A DNA stretch of 64,000 bases from Plectosphaerella cucumerina (GCA_020746995.1 JAGPXD010000003.1:6076001-6140000), one strand, 5' to 3'. Positions 1-10,515 are shown, counted from the stretch's first letter. Numbers and translations: made by a program. The notes: generated from the letters alone by a model not told the origin.

Positions 1-510
1 GGTATAGTCGGCGGCGGAGCCGCGCTAACGTAGATTCCGAAGTTATTATTCTACGGTACGTTCCTCGTCAGGGTCCCCAAAGGTCTCACGGAGGCGCTTT
101 TCGAAAGTAGCGAAGGTTCCGAATACTTCGCGAGTAAACTTATCCTATTCCTTTAGTTTTCCGGCGTATTCGAGGTAGTCCTTCTAAATCGGTTCAAACC
201 AGTTAAGGGCGTCACCCCTAAGGAAGGCGGCGGCGCTAAAGACCTTATCGACCTCTTCCTAGAGGTCTCTCTAGTAGAACATCTAGAAGGCTTTAAGGTA
301 AGTAAGGAAGCCAGGGAGCTCTTCCTTCTTACCGTCGAAGGTCGGGGGCTCAGGATAGCGGAGGCGCGGGCCTCCACCAGATCCGTTAGCGAGTTACTTC
401 CTCATCTCGTTATTCTCCTACTAGAGTTAGGTAATCATAGCGAGGACGGTTTCCATACTAGCGGTAGGAGCTCCGACAGCAGATCCGGATTCACGTACGG
501 CGGGTGCCAT
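1..510 (-). pseudogene. RIP-degraded gag of a Ty3/gypsy-like retrotransposon (5' end of gag, runs off the window)
   Basis: Reading the minus strand from an ATG at 508-510 gives a gag-like N terminus (MAPAVRESG...), then, near 160-250, the typical capsid segment with FLRGDALNWFEP. The frame is kept but is interrupted by stop codons where glutamine is expected: several TAA/TAG near 420-450 and one at about 197. Each is explained by CAA or CAG changing to TAA or TAG. The tract is poor in CA/TG and rich in TA, the signature of RIP. The element continues beyond base 1. It is a dead copy; which element family it came from cannot be fixed without a search. Confidence 0.8.
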
Positions 511-1087
511 AATAGCTACGTAAGTATTACTCGGTAGTCGCAGAGAACGTACTAAACAAGAGTAATCAAAGTATTACAACCCAGGTACAGTCCTAAACAG
601 AGGAAGGTAGTCTAGAGAGGCGGTAGTATATACTAGCAGTACATACTAGGCAACTAAGGAACAATACGTCGCAGCCGTTATCGTCGTACTTATCGTAATA
701 TCGTAAAGCGTTACGCTTCTTCACTATAGGCCTAAAGAGGTTTCCAATAAAGACTTAAATTAATCACTATCGTAAATCTAGGTAGAGCTATATACTACAA
801 GGTAGTATCTTATATAGACGGAGGTTCCTGGGGATCACACTAGATCACTTCGTAATCCGTCGTAATCCGACCGTTAAATCACTATTGTGATAACCGTAAT
901 CCATATTATATAATAACAGCCCCTATCTATTCGTCGAACATCTGGGGTATCCACGGCGAACCCGGAGTAGAGCATCGAACAGGCTCACTCTCTTAGCGTT
1001 CGTGATCCATAGTCCGCACTTAGCCCGTACGCCTAATTACCTAAGGGGGTTAGTTTCCGCGGGGTCTTGGGCCGAGTGACCTGCGGC
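511..1087. other. RIP-mutated tract upstream of the gag relic, no gene
   Basis: TA-rich, CA/TG-poor sequence continuing the relic. By position it should hold the leader, primer site and LTR of the gag element, but I could not define LTR ends. About 900-1080 is less mutated. No open frame is supported. Confidence 0.5.
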
Positions 1088-1560
1088 CTGCTTGGGCGTT
1101 ACACTAGTCTTATCGAAGTTATAAATATCCGAGTCTATTATACTATATTTCGTGACTATATTCCGTATAAGCCGAAACCACGCGTTTATCGCGTCTAGAT
1201 CTTTATATTAGGCTCTCTTATAGTTATATCTACGAAAGAAACGTGTCCGGAGCTCTAGTTGTCGTTTAACGAAGTTGAACGCTTAGTTCTTCCCGACGGG
1301 TAGCGTATTACACTCCGTAAGTAGTTTATTAGTTATATCTCTAACCTCGCCTAACCGAGTAGGGTATAATCGCGAATCTAGGTTAAGTGTGTATTTAATA
1401 ATCGTCTTCTCTTCGAGTTTAGTTAATTTCGTAGAATTCGGAGGGCTATTACGTCGGGTAGTAGTACTACGTAGGCGGCGGAGGAGGGTTGTCTTCGGTA
1501 TATCGTAGATCTTCGTAGCGCTTATAGTACTTAAAGTCGCTTTGTTTTTTATTACTTAGA
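1088..1560 (-). pseudogene. RIP-degraded pogo/Fot-type transposase fragment (CENP-B-type HTH and start of DDE domain)
   Basis: The minus strand reads as a pogo-family transposase: a helix-turn-helix region with LGEVRDITNKLL and FVKRQLELRTRF, then a segment ending SDIYNFDKT, which matches the first catalytic aspartate region (D-x-NFDETG in intact relatives). Stops replace tryptophan or glutamine codons. The stretch around 1171-1365 aligns base by base with 17224-17420 in this window, the difference being mostly C-to-T and G-to-A. It is therefore the RIP-mutated sister of that less mutated copy. Confidence 0.75.
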
Positions 1561-1659
1561 TAGTAAGAATAATCTAGCTTTCTTTATAAGGTATCGATAT
1601 TTCTAGTAGTAGAATAAACGTGTAACGGGGAGTAGAATCTATAGAATCCGGGCGGGCTG

Positions 1660-1723
1660 GACCACTCGCTTGGGTAGACTACTCGCTTGTGATATACGTT
1701 AGTCCGGATTAGACTACTTACTT
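1660..1723. repeat. Short direct repeats near the probable end of the pogo-type element
   Basis: Three related units, GACCACTCGCTT (1660-1671), GACTACTCGCTT (1677-1688) and GACTACTTACTT (1712-1723), lie just beyond the transposase N terminus. A related inverted motif, CCAAGTGAGCCAC, occurs near 1880. They look like terminal or subterminal transposase-binding repeats, two of them partly altered by C-to-T changes. RIP-like composition ends at about 1880. Confidence 0.4.
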
Positions 1724-2271
1724 TTATAGCTTCCTTTACTTTCTATCTCTTGATTTTTAGTCCGTGCCTACCTATATAATTTTAGTAGCTAGGGATTATA
1801 TAAAGGCCCTAAATTACTATAGCTTGTAATTTCTACTATAATCTATACTTATTTATTACGTAAAAACTAAAGGGGGTATTTGCCAAGTGAGCCACGCGGC
1901 CGGTTGATGGATGACGGGCTGGGGCGAACACGGTTTCCCCTTACACGGAACTTAGACATCATGATCACAATCAACTTCAATCCATCAGAACTTTAATAAT
2001 TCTGCTCCGTTCTTCATCCAATTTCTACCAGTAAATAAGCAAAATCCGAACTACCGAAATCTGTAAACGCAGCTCGGAAAGTGCCCGGTTTCGCCGCTCC
2101 AGGGCACTCCGAAGTCCACAGATACTCCCTGGGTAGCACCCTTTCGCTCCTTGGTTTCCCTCCAAGGGAACCTCACTATCGATATCCCCTTAACCTTGCA
2201 AAACTATTTAACCTCACGTATCAAAACGATGGGTGTGGCTATCAAGCTGTGACAATAAGAAAGATGCTCAT
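1724..2271. other. Intergenic, end of the RIP tract and 3' flank of the GST gene
   Basis: RIP-like composition up to about 1880, then ordinary sequence. No supported gene. Confidence 0.5.
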
Positions 2272-3038
2272 TTACTTGAGCATGCTTCTCTGCTTCTCAA
2301 CCTTCTCCAGAGTCCTTGTGACTACTAGATCTTCGTCCCATACCGACAAGACAGATGGCTGGGAGGTTACAGCTTGAGCCCACTCCCAAAACTTGGGTGC
2401 CGTCTGTTGAATATCGTCCAAGAGCCTCGCCGGGACGAGCATGTTATGGTTTGGGTACTTCAGCACCCTCAGAAGGAAGGGACCGGTTAAGACCTGGCGC
2501 GCCTTGATGTTAGCTCTTGTGATGCACGTAAATTCGAGAGCAGGGCCTTCAAGCTCACCTCGACCAATGTCAGATGTTCAGCTGATCCAAAAAATGGCGT
2601 CGCGTTGCTGAGCAGGGGCTCGGCATGTTTCGCGACTGCATTAACATACTCGTCCACAGCCGCATTCTTGGCTATAACCCCGTTTGCGTAAACAATCCTG
2701 TCGAATACGGGATGTACTTTCCCAAAGAACGTGTCGATAAAGAAGCCCATGCGGAAGCGTTGCACAGGTCCAGATGGTTCAGTGCTCCCCATGAGTAGGT
2801 GGCTAGAATGCGAGTCCAGCAGGAATTTCACAATAAGCTCGGACTCAGTCAGGAGCATCCCGCCATATGAAAGAGCTGGAACCATGCCAGCGGGGTTGAC
2901 GGCGAGAAATTCCTTGGTACGAGGCACCGTGATGTCGACCAATTCTTCCTCGAACGGCAATTGGAGTTCTCGGATCGCAATTTGTACGCGATGCGCAAAA
3001 GGGCAATGATGAGCGGTATAGAGGATGATGCGAGCCAT
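2272..3038 (-). CDS. Glutathione S-transferase (omega-like)
   Basis: Spliced from exons 3038-2559 and 2493-2272 with a 65-nt intron (GTGAGC...CGCGCCAG), giving 233 residues, the usual GST length. The N-terminal thioredoxin-fold domain has the motif CPF at residues 12-14 (context HHCPFAHR), typical of cysteine-type omega GSTs, and a cis-proline/glutathione-binding region (GMVPAL, LLTESELI). The C-terminal helical domain spans the splice (TLVE/VLTGPFLLRVLKY) and ends with the helix APKFWEWAQAV. It would be a cytosolic enzyme conjugating glutathione or reducing thiols. It faces the binding-protein gene at 3753 across a divergent promoter, suggesting joint regulation. The family is clear; the substrate is unknown. 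Confidence 0.88.
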
Positions 3039-3752
3039 ATTTTGAGAAATCTTCGTACCTGATAAGGACTTAATTGAAAGTTAGTCAAAAGATGAAATGG
3101 TCAAGATTCTGCCGGAAAACAAATAAAAATGACTCTCACAATATGATCTACTTTATATCCCGAGGCTCGTTCCCGAAACAAGCATCGGGCATACATATAT
3201 CATCAACTCAAAGTAGACAGATGAATAGGCACCCGCGATAAACTTTGTCCTAGAGGCTCTCGCGCTTCCCTTCAAGATCGTGTGGTGCACATGTTTCGGG
3301 TCTGCCCCCCTGTCGGCAGTCAATCGCCTCTTCGCAATCGCCCGCCTCTTCGCAATCGCCCGCCTCTTCGCAATCGCCCGCCTTGTCGCAATCGACCGCC
3401 TTGTCGCAATCGCCCGCCTTGTCGCAATCGCCTGCACCTCAGCATATCGTCCGCCCGTCGGGATCTTCCGACACGATAAGGCATTTTCCGATCGACTCAG
3501 AAGAAAGCGACCTTCACACAATTGTGATCATTCTAATCCACTTGATGGATTGGAGAAAGCCGATAGTAAGATTCGCGATGGCGCATACCATGCTCTTGTC
3601 ATTTGTTCCGCGGAGAATATACTTAATGAATAGGCTTTGTAGGAATGCGGCCCTGATTCCCGGCCGAGCTTCACAGGCCATCCAGTCTTCCACATTACAC
3701 TCCCCGCAACTTTCAATCATCTTTCAACACAACCAAGCCACCGGACGCAAAT
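3039..3752. promoter_or_regulatory. Divergent intergenic region between the GST and the binding-protein gene
   Basis: 714 bp separating two start codons that point away from each other, so it must hold both promoters. It contains the minisatellite at 3321-3434. Frames inside it are low-complexity translations of that repeat and I do not call them genes. Confidence 0.5.
3321..3434. repeat. 18-bp minisatellite, about six copies
   Basis: Tandem units of the form CGCCTCTTCGCAATCGCC, with later copies changing CTCTTC to CTTGTC. All frames give repeats such as RRAIAK, so it is not a gene. It lies in the GST/binding-protein divergent promoter and copy number may vary between strains. Confidence 0.85.
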
Positions 3753-4673
3753 ATGCTCGAAAAATTCCACCTGACAGCGACCGGCTACAATGTCAACTAT
3801 CTTCCGCAATACATCGCGGCAAGGCATGGGTTCTTCGCCGATCAGGGCCTTGAAATCATCACAACAATTCCAACACCCTGGGACGGCGTTCTCGATGCCT
3901 TGGCTGACGGCTCCGCCGAAATGGCGCTGGGCGGCATCTGGGTTCCGTCAATGTATCGCAACAGAGTCCAAGATTACACGGTGTTTGCGCAGATTGCAAA
4001 CCGGTGCCCGCTGGCCATGCTCAGGCGCTCGAGCCGGGAGCCCTTCCGAGTCTCTGATCTCAAGGGGTCGACCATCCTCATGAAGTCCATCGGCGGTGCC
4101 AGTTGCGGCTTGTTCACGAAAATGTGGCTGCGAGAGAATGGCGTCGAGCTTGCGTCGATCGACTTCATCCAGGACCTGGACGGTGTCATGCTGGGAAACT
4201 TGTTCCAGGGTGGTATGGGTGATTATCTCGTGACCGATAATCTCTCCGCAATGGCGATTGCCTCACGCAACCCCGAGGTATCTATTGCGATGGAGATGGT
4301 CACGCAGGGTGAAGTGCCCTGGAGCGTATACTATCGCGAAACTTCGACAATCACTCCCAAAGTCCTGGACATGCAGAGAAGATTCTGCATCGGGTTGAAC
4401 AGAGCCATTCGATGGATTAACGAAACCGATCCGGAATCGTACCGCGCCGAACTCATCGAACTGTTCCCCAAAGTTCCCGTCGATGTGGCCATCAAGGTGG
4501 TAAATTCATTTCGTCAGCACGGCATGTGGACGAGTGCCACCATCCCGCGCGAAGCATTCGACAGGTGGCAGCATGGATTGGCTGATGCACGGTTCGTGAG
4601 CAAGCCGTTACCTTATGAGTCTATCATAGAGAATGGACCAGCAAAGGCAGCGGCAGCAGAGGCATCAGCTTAA
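3753..4673 (+). CDS. Periplasmic-binding-fold protein, SsuA/THI5-like
   Basis: Single exon, 306 residues, starting MLEKFHLTATGYNVNYLPQY. It has the NMT1/THI5-like (ABC substrate-binding) layout: an opening strand followed by QYIAARHGFFADQGLE, a ligand-loop region LGGIWVPSMYRNR, then FRVSDLKGSTI and LFQGGMGDYLVTD. There is no signal peptide and no ABC partner nearby, so it should be intracellular. It lacks the cysteine-rich HCCCFC-type motif of true THI5 pyrimidine synthases, so a ligand-binding or enzymatic role on a small aromatic or sulfur compound is an inference only. A bacterial origin is possible. It converges on the regulator at 4988-7283. Confidence 0.75.
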   Translation: MLEKFHLTATGYNVNYLPQYIAARHGFFADQGLEIITTIPTPWDGVLDALADGSAEMALGGIWVPSMYRNRVQDYTVFAQIANRCPLAMLRRSSREPFRVSDLKGSTILMKSIGGASCGLFTKMWLRENGVELASIDFIQDLDGVMLGNLFQGGMGDYLVTDNLSAMAIASRNPEVSIAMEMVTQGEVPWSVYYRETSTITPKVLDMQRRFCIGLNRAIRWINETDPESYRAELIELFPKVPVDVAIKVVNSFRQHGMWTSATIPREAFDRWQHGLADARFVSKPLPYESIIENGPAKAAAAEASA

Positions 4674-4987
4674 TATTTGTAACTTAGCCCGACGCGAGGA
4701 GTAGAAATAAAAGTCTAGCATCGTGCCATTCTGAAAATGCGGGGCACAATGTGCGCCTGTTATCAAGTTTATATCTACGGCGAGATTTACATATCTCCCA
4801 GTCGGTCAGTATGTCAAAGCATCGGCCACGAGGAAGATCTCATATGCCCGCTTGGATGCGTAGTACAAGATCTTGCGGGTCGTTTTCCATCCATCTTCGG
4901 AAGCTGCTTCTGATCCTGTCCTTTTTTGTCATGTTCTTCTTCGCATTTATTTCTTCTGGTGTCTGGTGTCCATCTGTATTGATTGGC
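4674..4987. other. Convergent intergenic region
   Basis: 314 bp between two convergent stop codons; expected to hold both 3' ends. Nothing else seen. Confidence 0.5.
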
Positions 4988-7283
4988 TTATAAGCTACCA
5001 GCTATGTCAATGTTGAATTCAAACTCGGCTTCCGGGCAGCCATTCATGATAAAGTCCAATTCGCCAGGCCCCGGCCACTGTGCGGCATCATTCAATATCT
5101 CGCTGAGATCGAAATACTCCGTCGACAGAATACCCAGCATGTTGTCCATGCCGTGCTGTTCACCCAGCACAGTTTCTTCGCGAGGGAGTTGCAAGTGACC
5201 TGAAAGGTCATTGACGTGGCCCTCGAATTCCAATCGACTTTGACGCGCGTCTTCGGTGTCTTTGGTGACAAGCCAGTTGATTGTCGCAGACGACAGCGCG
5301 TCAAATGCATTTCGACACCCGCTAGCGCCTTGGAAGGTCTCTGACATTGCTGACAGTGTCGAGCTGCAGGATTGCAGTGTTGCGATGCATGTACTGACCG
5401 AGTACTGAGACCGAACATCGCCCGAACGCCAGATGCCGTAGATCACTCCGAGGCCAGCCAAGAAGATCTGGTAAACTGATTTCCAGAGCATCTCCACCCT
5501 CCCGTCCCGCTGCAGGATCTTCAGGCCAGCGATGACTCTGGTAGAAGCTTCGAAGCAAATGAGCAGCTCCTCGCTTGACACGTGCGCGCCAGCTGAATGG
5601 GGACGGTAGAGTAACAGAACAGCGTTGTAGTATATGACGTCCCAGTAAGCGTCATAGCAGAAGATTGAGGAAGGGTGTGCTTTCTTCGGATCGGGGATGG
5701 TCGCCTGCCATTCCTGGAGGCGCGGCTGTATGCCTTGCAGCCAGGCTTTCCAGTTAGGGCGTGGCGATGCCAGTCTAGCAGAAGGCCAGGTCTGAGCGTG
5801 GTGAACTTGCTTGATCTCTGATTCAAGTCGTGTCAATGTGAGGATATGGTTGTGTGCCCTCCGCGCGTACAGGTCGAAGTCATTGACTGGCTGCATCATG
5901 TCTGAGCGCGATCCGGTCCAAGGATTCGGGAGTTGAACACAGATACTCTCGTCAGTGATGCCGAACGGGCGGCCGAGGGTAACGGCAAGCATGCGGTCGA
6001 AGTAGTAGGTGCAATGCCAAAGCCGTCTCTGATCGTCTAGTTCCTCGGGGTCCATGGAGACGCTTTGGGACTCGGCCTCCCAATGCAATCCTGCGTCAAT
6101 GCAAAGACGCAGTGCAAAACCCGTTAGATGCCAGAGACTCCCTTGCTTGGGTGAGAGAGCTACGAATTGCGCGAGGAGAAGCACGGCCCTGAGTGTTTCT
6201 AGGTCATTTCTGGAATACGTCAACGACGTCTCGATCCAGGCTGTTGCTGAGCGGAAACATCCATCGCTCTGGCTTGACCTTCCGCCCGACGGATGAGGGA
6301 CGTCTACAAGTGCGATAGCAAACACCATGTATGCAATGAAGAGATCCCTGTCCGTCGGTGGCGCCCTGGAAAAAGTCGCCCCAACCGCTGCTTCGTACGC
6401 TCTGTTGACTGCCCTTGCAACTTGGGAGCGACTGAGGATGGGCAGATGCGGTGTACGGTATTGGAAGTACACATCGATCAGGTGATCGGCAACGTGTCTG
6501 GGCGGCAATGAGGCTTTCGTTGCACAATCCGATGACGTCTTGTAGGAAGGCGGCGGTTGAGCAGCTAGAGGCGGCGGGAGCTTGTTGACATGGATGGCAG
6601 ACATGACCATCTTGGCAAAGGAAATGCCACTGCTTTGTCCGAGAAAGCGATGTGCTTGTGGGCGCTGGACGACAACGTCCTTGACGCTAGTAACCAGGTC
6701 TCGAACCAAGGGCGAGCCCTCGTCCGAAGGAGATGGTCGGATGCTCTGCACGTCTGCTTCGTCTGGCACGGACTCGACAGAGGCGATATCGCGAGCCCGG
6801 TGAGTTTCTGTGGATCCGCTAGAGACTTGTCGCAACGTCTGGTTCTCTTGGGTGAGATTCCTGATCTTCTCTTCCAATCGCAGAATGTAATCGCGCGGGA
6901 CCTTCGCATGTGATCAGCTGTTGACTCGGCTCGGACCATGGCAGGAACACAGGTAGGTAGTCCATACGTCGGCTTGCTTTCCACAGTCATAGCTCAGGCA
7001 AGGAACATCAGCCCTTTCGCAACCAGAGCATTGAGGATATCGCTGGTCGCACTATCACATGGATTTAGTGAACGATGCTTCATCGATCATCATGAAAGCC
7101 CCCACCCCCTTGGGTCGATAGGATATGGCCTAACGTACCTTTTGTTTCCTGTGACGACACCTGCACGCGCAGATAAGCTTTCCGAACGTCCCAGGGTGAA
7201 GAGATCGGGAAAATGCGCTGGACTCTCTCTCACCTTTGACAGGCCTGCACTCCGCCTGTGATCTTGTACCCGATGCGCGGCAT
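4988..7283 (-). CDS. Zn2Cys6 fungal transcription factor
   Basis: Four exons: 7283-7234, 7160-7139 (a 22-nt micro-exon), 7051-6968 and 6901-4988, total 689 residues. The zinc cluster is split over the first three exons and is perfect once spliced: C15-x2-C18-x6-C25-x6-C32-x2-C35-x6-C42, with the basic stretch RHRKQK. It is followed by a linker into a short coiled coil (VPRDYILRLEEKIRNL) and by the fungal-specific regulator domain from about residue 170 (HLIDVYFQYRTPHLPI). All introns are GT-AG. The last exon alone would miss the DNA-binding domain. It is divergent from the MFS transporter at 7819 and is the likely regulator of this small gene group. Confidence 0.9.
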
Positions 7284-7818
7284 ATCAAAAAGCAATTGAG
7301 TCGGCAGGAAATGCTTTTGCTGCGTATCTCAGGGTGATGCCAGAGAGAGCGGTCCTGGGGCCCCTCAAGATAAGGATATCTCGCGGCAATGTCCGAATCC
7401 CTCTATTGGCGGACGACCTCTTATCTGACTACGAATGCTGTTAATTGAGATCGCACGGTAATTGGTCGATAAGAGTCTGGCTCTTTCTCAGTCTGCCCAC
7501 TGGCAATCATGGGGTACCAGGCTGATAACAGGGATCCACGTCATTGGCACGATTCGGGGGTGGCTGCTCCGTGGGAAACTTTGAATGGCAACTGGGCAGG
7601 TCTTGATCATGGCCACCCAGATCGAAACCGAGTTCGACAATGTGAGAGATTGAGTATATACATGCTCGCAAGTCGAGGATTTTCATCAAGTTTTGAAACC
7701 AAGCGCACAGCTAAAGCAACCACAAAGATATCTGCTGAACCTTTGGTCTCTGCACATTTGAACACATTCACACATCACAAGTACCAGCTCGTACACAGCC
7801 CTCCCATCATCATTCGTC
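7284..7818. promoter_or_regulatory. Divergent promoter between the Zn2Cys6 regulator and the MFS transporter
   Basis: 535 bp between two outward-facing start codons. It contains the everted motif noted at 7391-7414. No gene is supported in it. Confidence 0.55.
7391..7414. promoter_or_regulatory. Candidate Zn2Cys6 binding site (GTCCG-N14-CGGAC)
   Basis: GTCCG at 7391-7395 and its exact reverse complement CGGAC at 7410-7414. This is an everted CCG/CGG pair of the kind bound by dimeric zinc-cluster proteins. It could be chance; support is only the symmetry and the position between regulator and transporter. Confidence 0.3.
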
Positions 7819-9473
7819 ATGGATGAGAAGACAGATGAAACTGTCAAACTGCCCAGGTCCACTACTTTCAGTGATGACCATGAGGTAGCGTCCTCGACTA
7901 GCATCTACATCGACCCCGAGAGAGAGGCGGCAGTCCGACGCAAGTTCGACATTTACGTCGTGCCAGTTTCAGTCATATATCTTGTTATGGCAACTCTGGA
8001 TCGCAACAACGTGAGTGTCTACTTTCCCTACGTTCGAGTGTCAGCGAGGCGTTTGTCGCTAATGGTTGCCGAATTCTAGCTCGGAAACGCCCGTGTGTTT
8101 GGGTTTGATGAAGACATCGGATTGAAAGATGGGCAGTTTGGCAACATCCAGACACTCTCAAGCGTTTGCACAGTCCTCTTCGAGATGCCATGGGTCCTGG
8201 CTACACGCCGCTGGGGAGCCAAGAGAGCAATCGGCACTTCATTTGTGTTGTGGAGTATTTGCACGCTAGGCACTGCCTTCATCCAGACATACGGCCAGGC
8301 CATTGCTTGTCGGATGCTGCTCAACGCTGCCGAAGCTGGCCTTGCGCAGGCCTTTGCCTTTTTGTTCTCGACAATCTATCCTCGTGAGTTGGCTGGTAAG
8401 CGCGTCATGACTACCAACCTGGCACAGTGCATTTCCGGGGCCTTTGGGGGTCTCTTTGCTTGGGCCGTTCAGCAAATGGGATCTCGGCATGGTTTTGCTG
8501 CCTGGAGATGGCTCTTCATTATTGAGTTCGGCATGACCGTCGTCATCTGCGGCATCGGCTTGTTCTTTCTGCCTGGTAAGGTCGAGGAGGCCTGGTTCCT
8601 GAGTGAACAAGAGAAGGAAACCATGCGCATGAAAAGAGAAAGAGACTACATCACCAGAGGCAACGAAAAGTTCGAGAAGAAGTGGATCAAGATCGCATTG
8701 ACCGATCCATTTGTCTACCTTCTCGGCATTGCCTTCTTCACATCATCCGTAGCCATCAACGGCTTCGGAGTATTTTTGCCTACAATTATCTACGGACTTG
8801 GGTAAGTTTTTCCCTACTTTCTTTCCAGCTGCTTCTGTTGCTTTATTTTTCATCCGTACTAACAGCGTCTAGATTTGCTTCCCTCAAAGTCAACTACATG
8901 ACTATCCCGGTGTATGCCCTGGGGGCTCTATCCCTTTGCATTCAGGTCTACTATTCCGACAAGCTTAGGAAGCGAGCCGCATTCATTGTGGCAAGCTGTG
9001 CACCGGTGGCTGTTGGATACCTTATGTGCGTGGGTTCCAGAAACCCCAACGTGGGATATGCAGGCATGTTTGTCCTGGTGACCGGTCAGTTTCTGTAAAC
9101 ACTATCCAGCCTGGCCGACGATGAACTAACTAGTCCTAAAGGGCTTTATCCCATTTCAACATTGGCTGTTACTTGGATCACGACCAACCTAGCCCCGGAT
9201 ACTAAACGCGCAATTGGTCAGCCCTTCGCGTACAGCCTCGCCAATGTGTCCAACCTTGTCTCCGGCCAGCTTTATCCCACCAGCCAGGGCCCACGTTACA
9301 TCCCTGGTAATGCTATCTCCGCTGGGCTCACCATTGTGGCGGGGCTTCTTTACGCATCTTGCTGGTTCTTACTGCGAAGGCGGAATGCGAAGAAAGCAAA
9401 GCTGATCGCCGAAGGTGCTACTACTAACGGCAAGGAAGGCGATGAAAGTCTCGGTTTCACTTATATCCTGTAG
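7819..9473 (+). CDS. MFS transporter, Dal5/allantoate-permease (anion:cation symporter) type
   Basis: Exons 7819-8010, 8080-8801, 8873-9084 and 9142-9473 join to 485 residues. Introns are GTGAGT...TCTAG, GTAAGT...TCTAG and GTCAGT...AAAG. The protein has a cytosolic N terminus, then the family landmark RKFDIYVVPVSVIYLVMATLDRNN at the first helix (split by intron 1), LGNARVFG, a helix-2/3 region with EMPWVLATRRWG, and a central loop before KIALTDPFVYLLG. About 12 membrane helices are expected. It would import an organic anion, such as a ureide, carboxylate or vitamin, at the plasma membrane. Its divergent pairing with the Zn2Cys6 gene suggests substrate-induced expression. Substrate unknown. 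Confidence 0.9.
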
Positions 9474-9814
9474 CCATGTCCTGAAACGGTAGCTATCTGT
9501 TACGACCCACTTGTTGTTGCGCGACGACGGCTTGAATTTCAGGGACGAGAGTTCGGGCGGCCACTCGCAGTACTGCCGTTCAGTCAAACAAACGAAACAA
9601 CGATACTATATCTATTTAACTGATGGATCTCAGGTGTACGTGACTGATCCACTAGTTAACTGTAGTTAATTATCAGGTAGTGGAAATAAAGCCGTGTCCG
9701 ATACTCCTAAAGACTCCCTGGAAGCGTCAGGGCATCAAAGGCGGGGTTCCCAAGCCGTATAGCCCCTCTAGAGTGGAGCTTCTCGAGCGTCACGCTGGAC
9801 ATTGAGAGTCGTTG
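9474..9814. other. Intergenic
   Basis: 341 bp. I looked for the missing C-terminal part of the neighbouring oxygenase here and saw none. Confidence 0.5.
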
Positions 9815-10515
9815 TCAAGTCATCGATAGCTTCGCCAGGCTGGAGGTTCTCTCGTAGTCTGCAGCCATCGCGGGGACCGCGTGCATATCGAGCGCATACT
9901 GGCTTGTTCTACCTGGCTCCTCGCAGTGCAGCGCCGACGTGACCTCGTCCGGGATGGACGAGGGATCCTTGGGGTCTGGGTCGTTGACTGGGTCATAGCT
10001 CCAGATGAAACCCTCTTTAACGTCTAGGTAGTAACAGGTCAGCTTTAGACATTTACCCATTTAGGGACTCTCGCAGCTGTCCCGGTAGCACCAAGTCACT
10101 CACCAGCTGACTCAGTCGGGCTGACCCTACGGGTCCTTGCCCCAGACCACCCGTTGCTGAACTTGCTCTTGCTCTCGGCCACCTTTGCCTTCTCTTGGGG
10201 AGACTGGTCAAAGAACCGAAGTGCCGCTTCGCGAGCGCCGTTGACTTTGGCCTCGGGGATGACATGGTTCTTGATGTAGAAGAAGCCGTAGGTCCTGCAC
10301 GCCGATCCCACCGTCTGCGCCAACTTCAGTCGAGCTGGCAAGTCATCGCGGAGACCTTCCAGGTCGATCACCGGGACCTCCTCGGGCCTGGCGTCTCGAG
10401 GCTGCTTGGATGACACCAAGCGATATGCTGGACCTTGGGCGGTGACCAGGTCCAGTCGGGTGAACGACTCGGCTTCTGCCGACAGCGTCTGGATGATCGT
10501 TGTGGTGGAAGACAT
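9815..10515 (-). pseudogene. Truncated 2-oxoglutarate/Fe(II) oxygenase (N-terminal part)
   Basis: Exons 10515-10104 and 10023-9815 (80-nt intron, GTGAGT...CCTAG) give 206 residues; family members usually have about 320-350. The DIOX_N part is clear: VPVIDLEGLRDDLPAR, GSACRTYGFFYIKNH and FFDQSPQEKAKV, then the fungal-type segment GWSGARTRRVSPTESADVKEG. The sequence after CEEPGR no longer resembles the family. The catalytic double-stranded beta-helix with its HxD...H iron ligands is absent. It is therefore probably a broken gene; an unusual short protein is the alternative. Confidence 0.65.

Noticed and set aside
3330..3430. Possible CRISPR-like array
   Set aside because: Units are contiguous with no spacers and this is a eukaryotic genome; it is an ordinary minisatellite.
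3153..3521. Short protein with RRAIAK repeats
   Set aside because: Pure translation of the 18-bp minisatellite; equivalent repeats appear in every frame.
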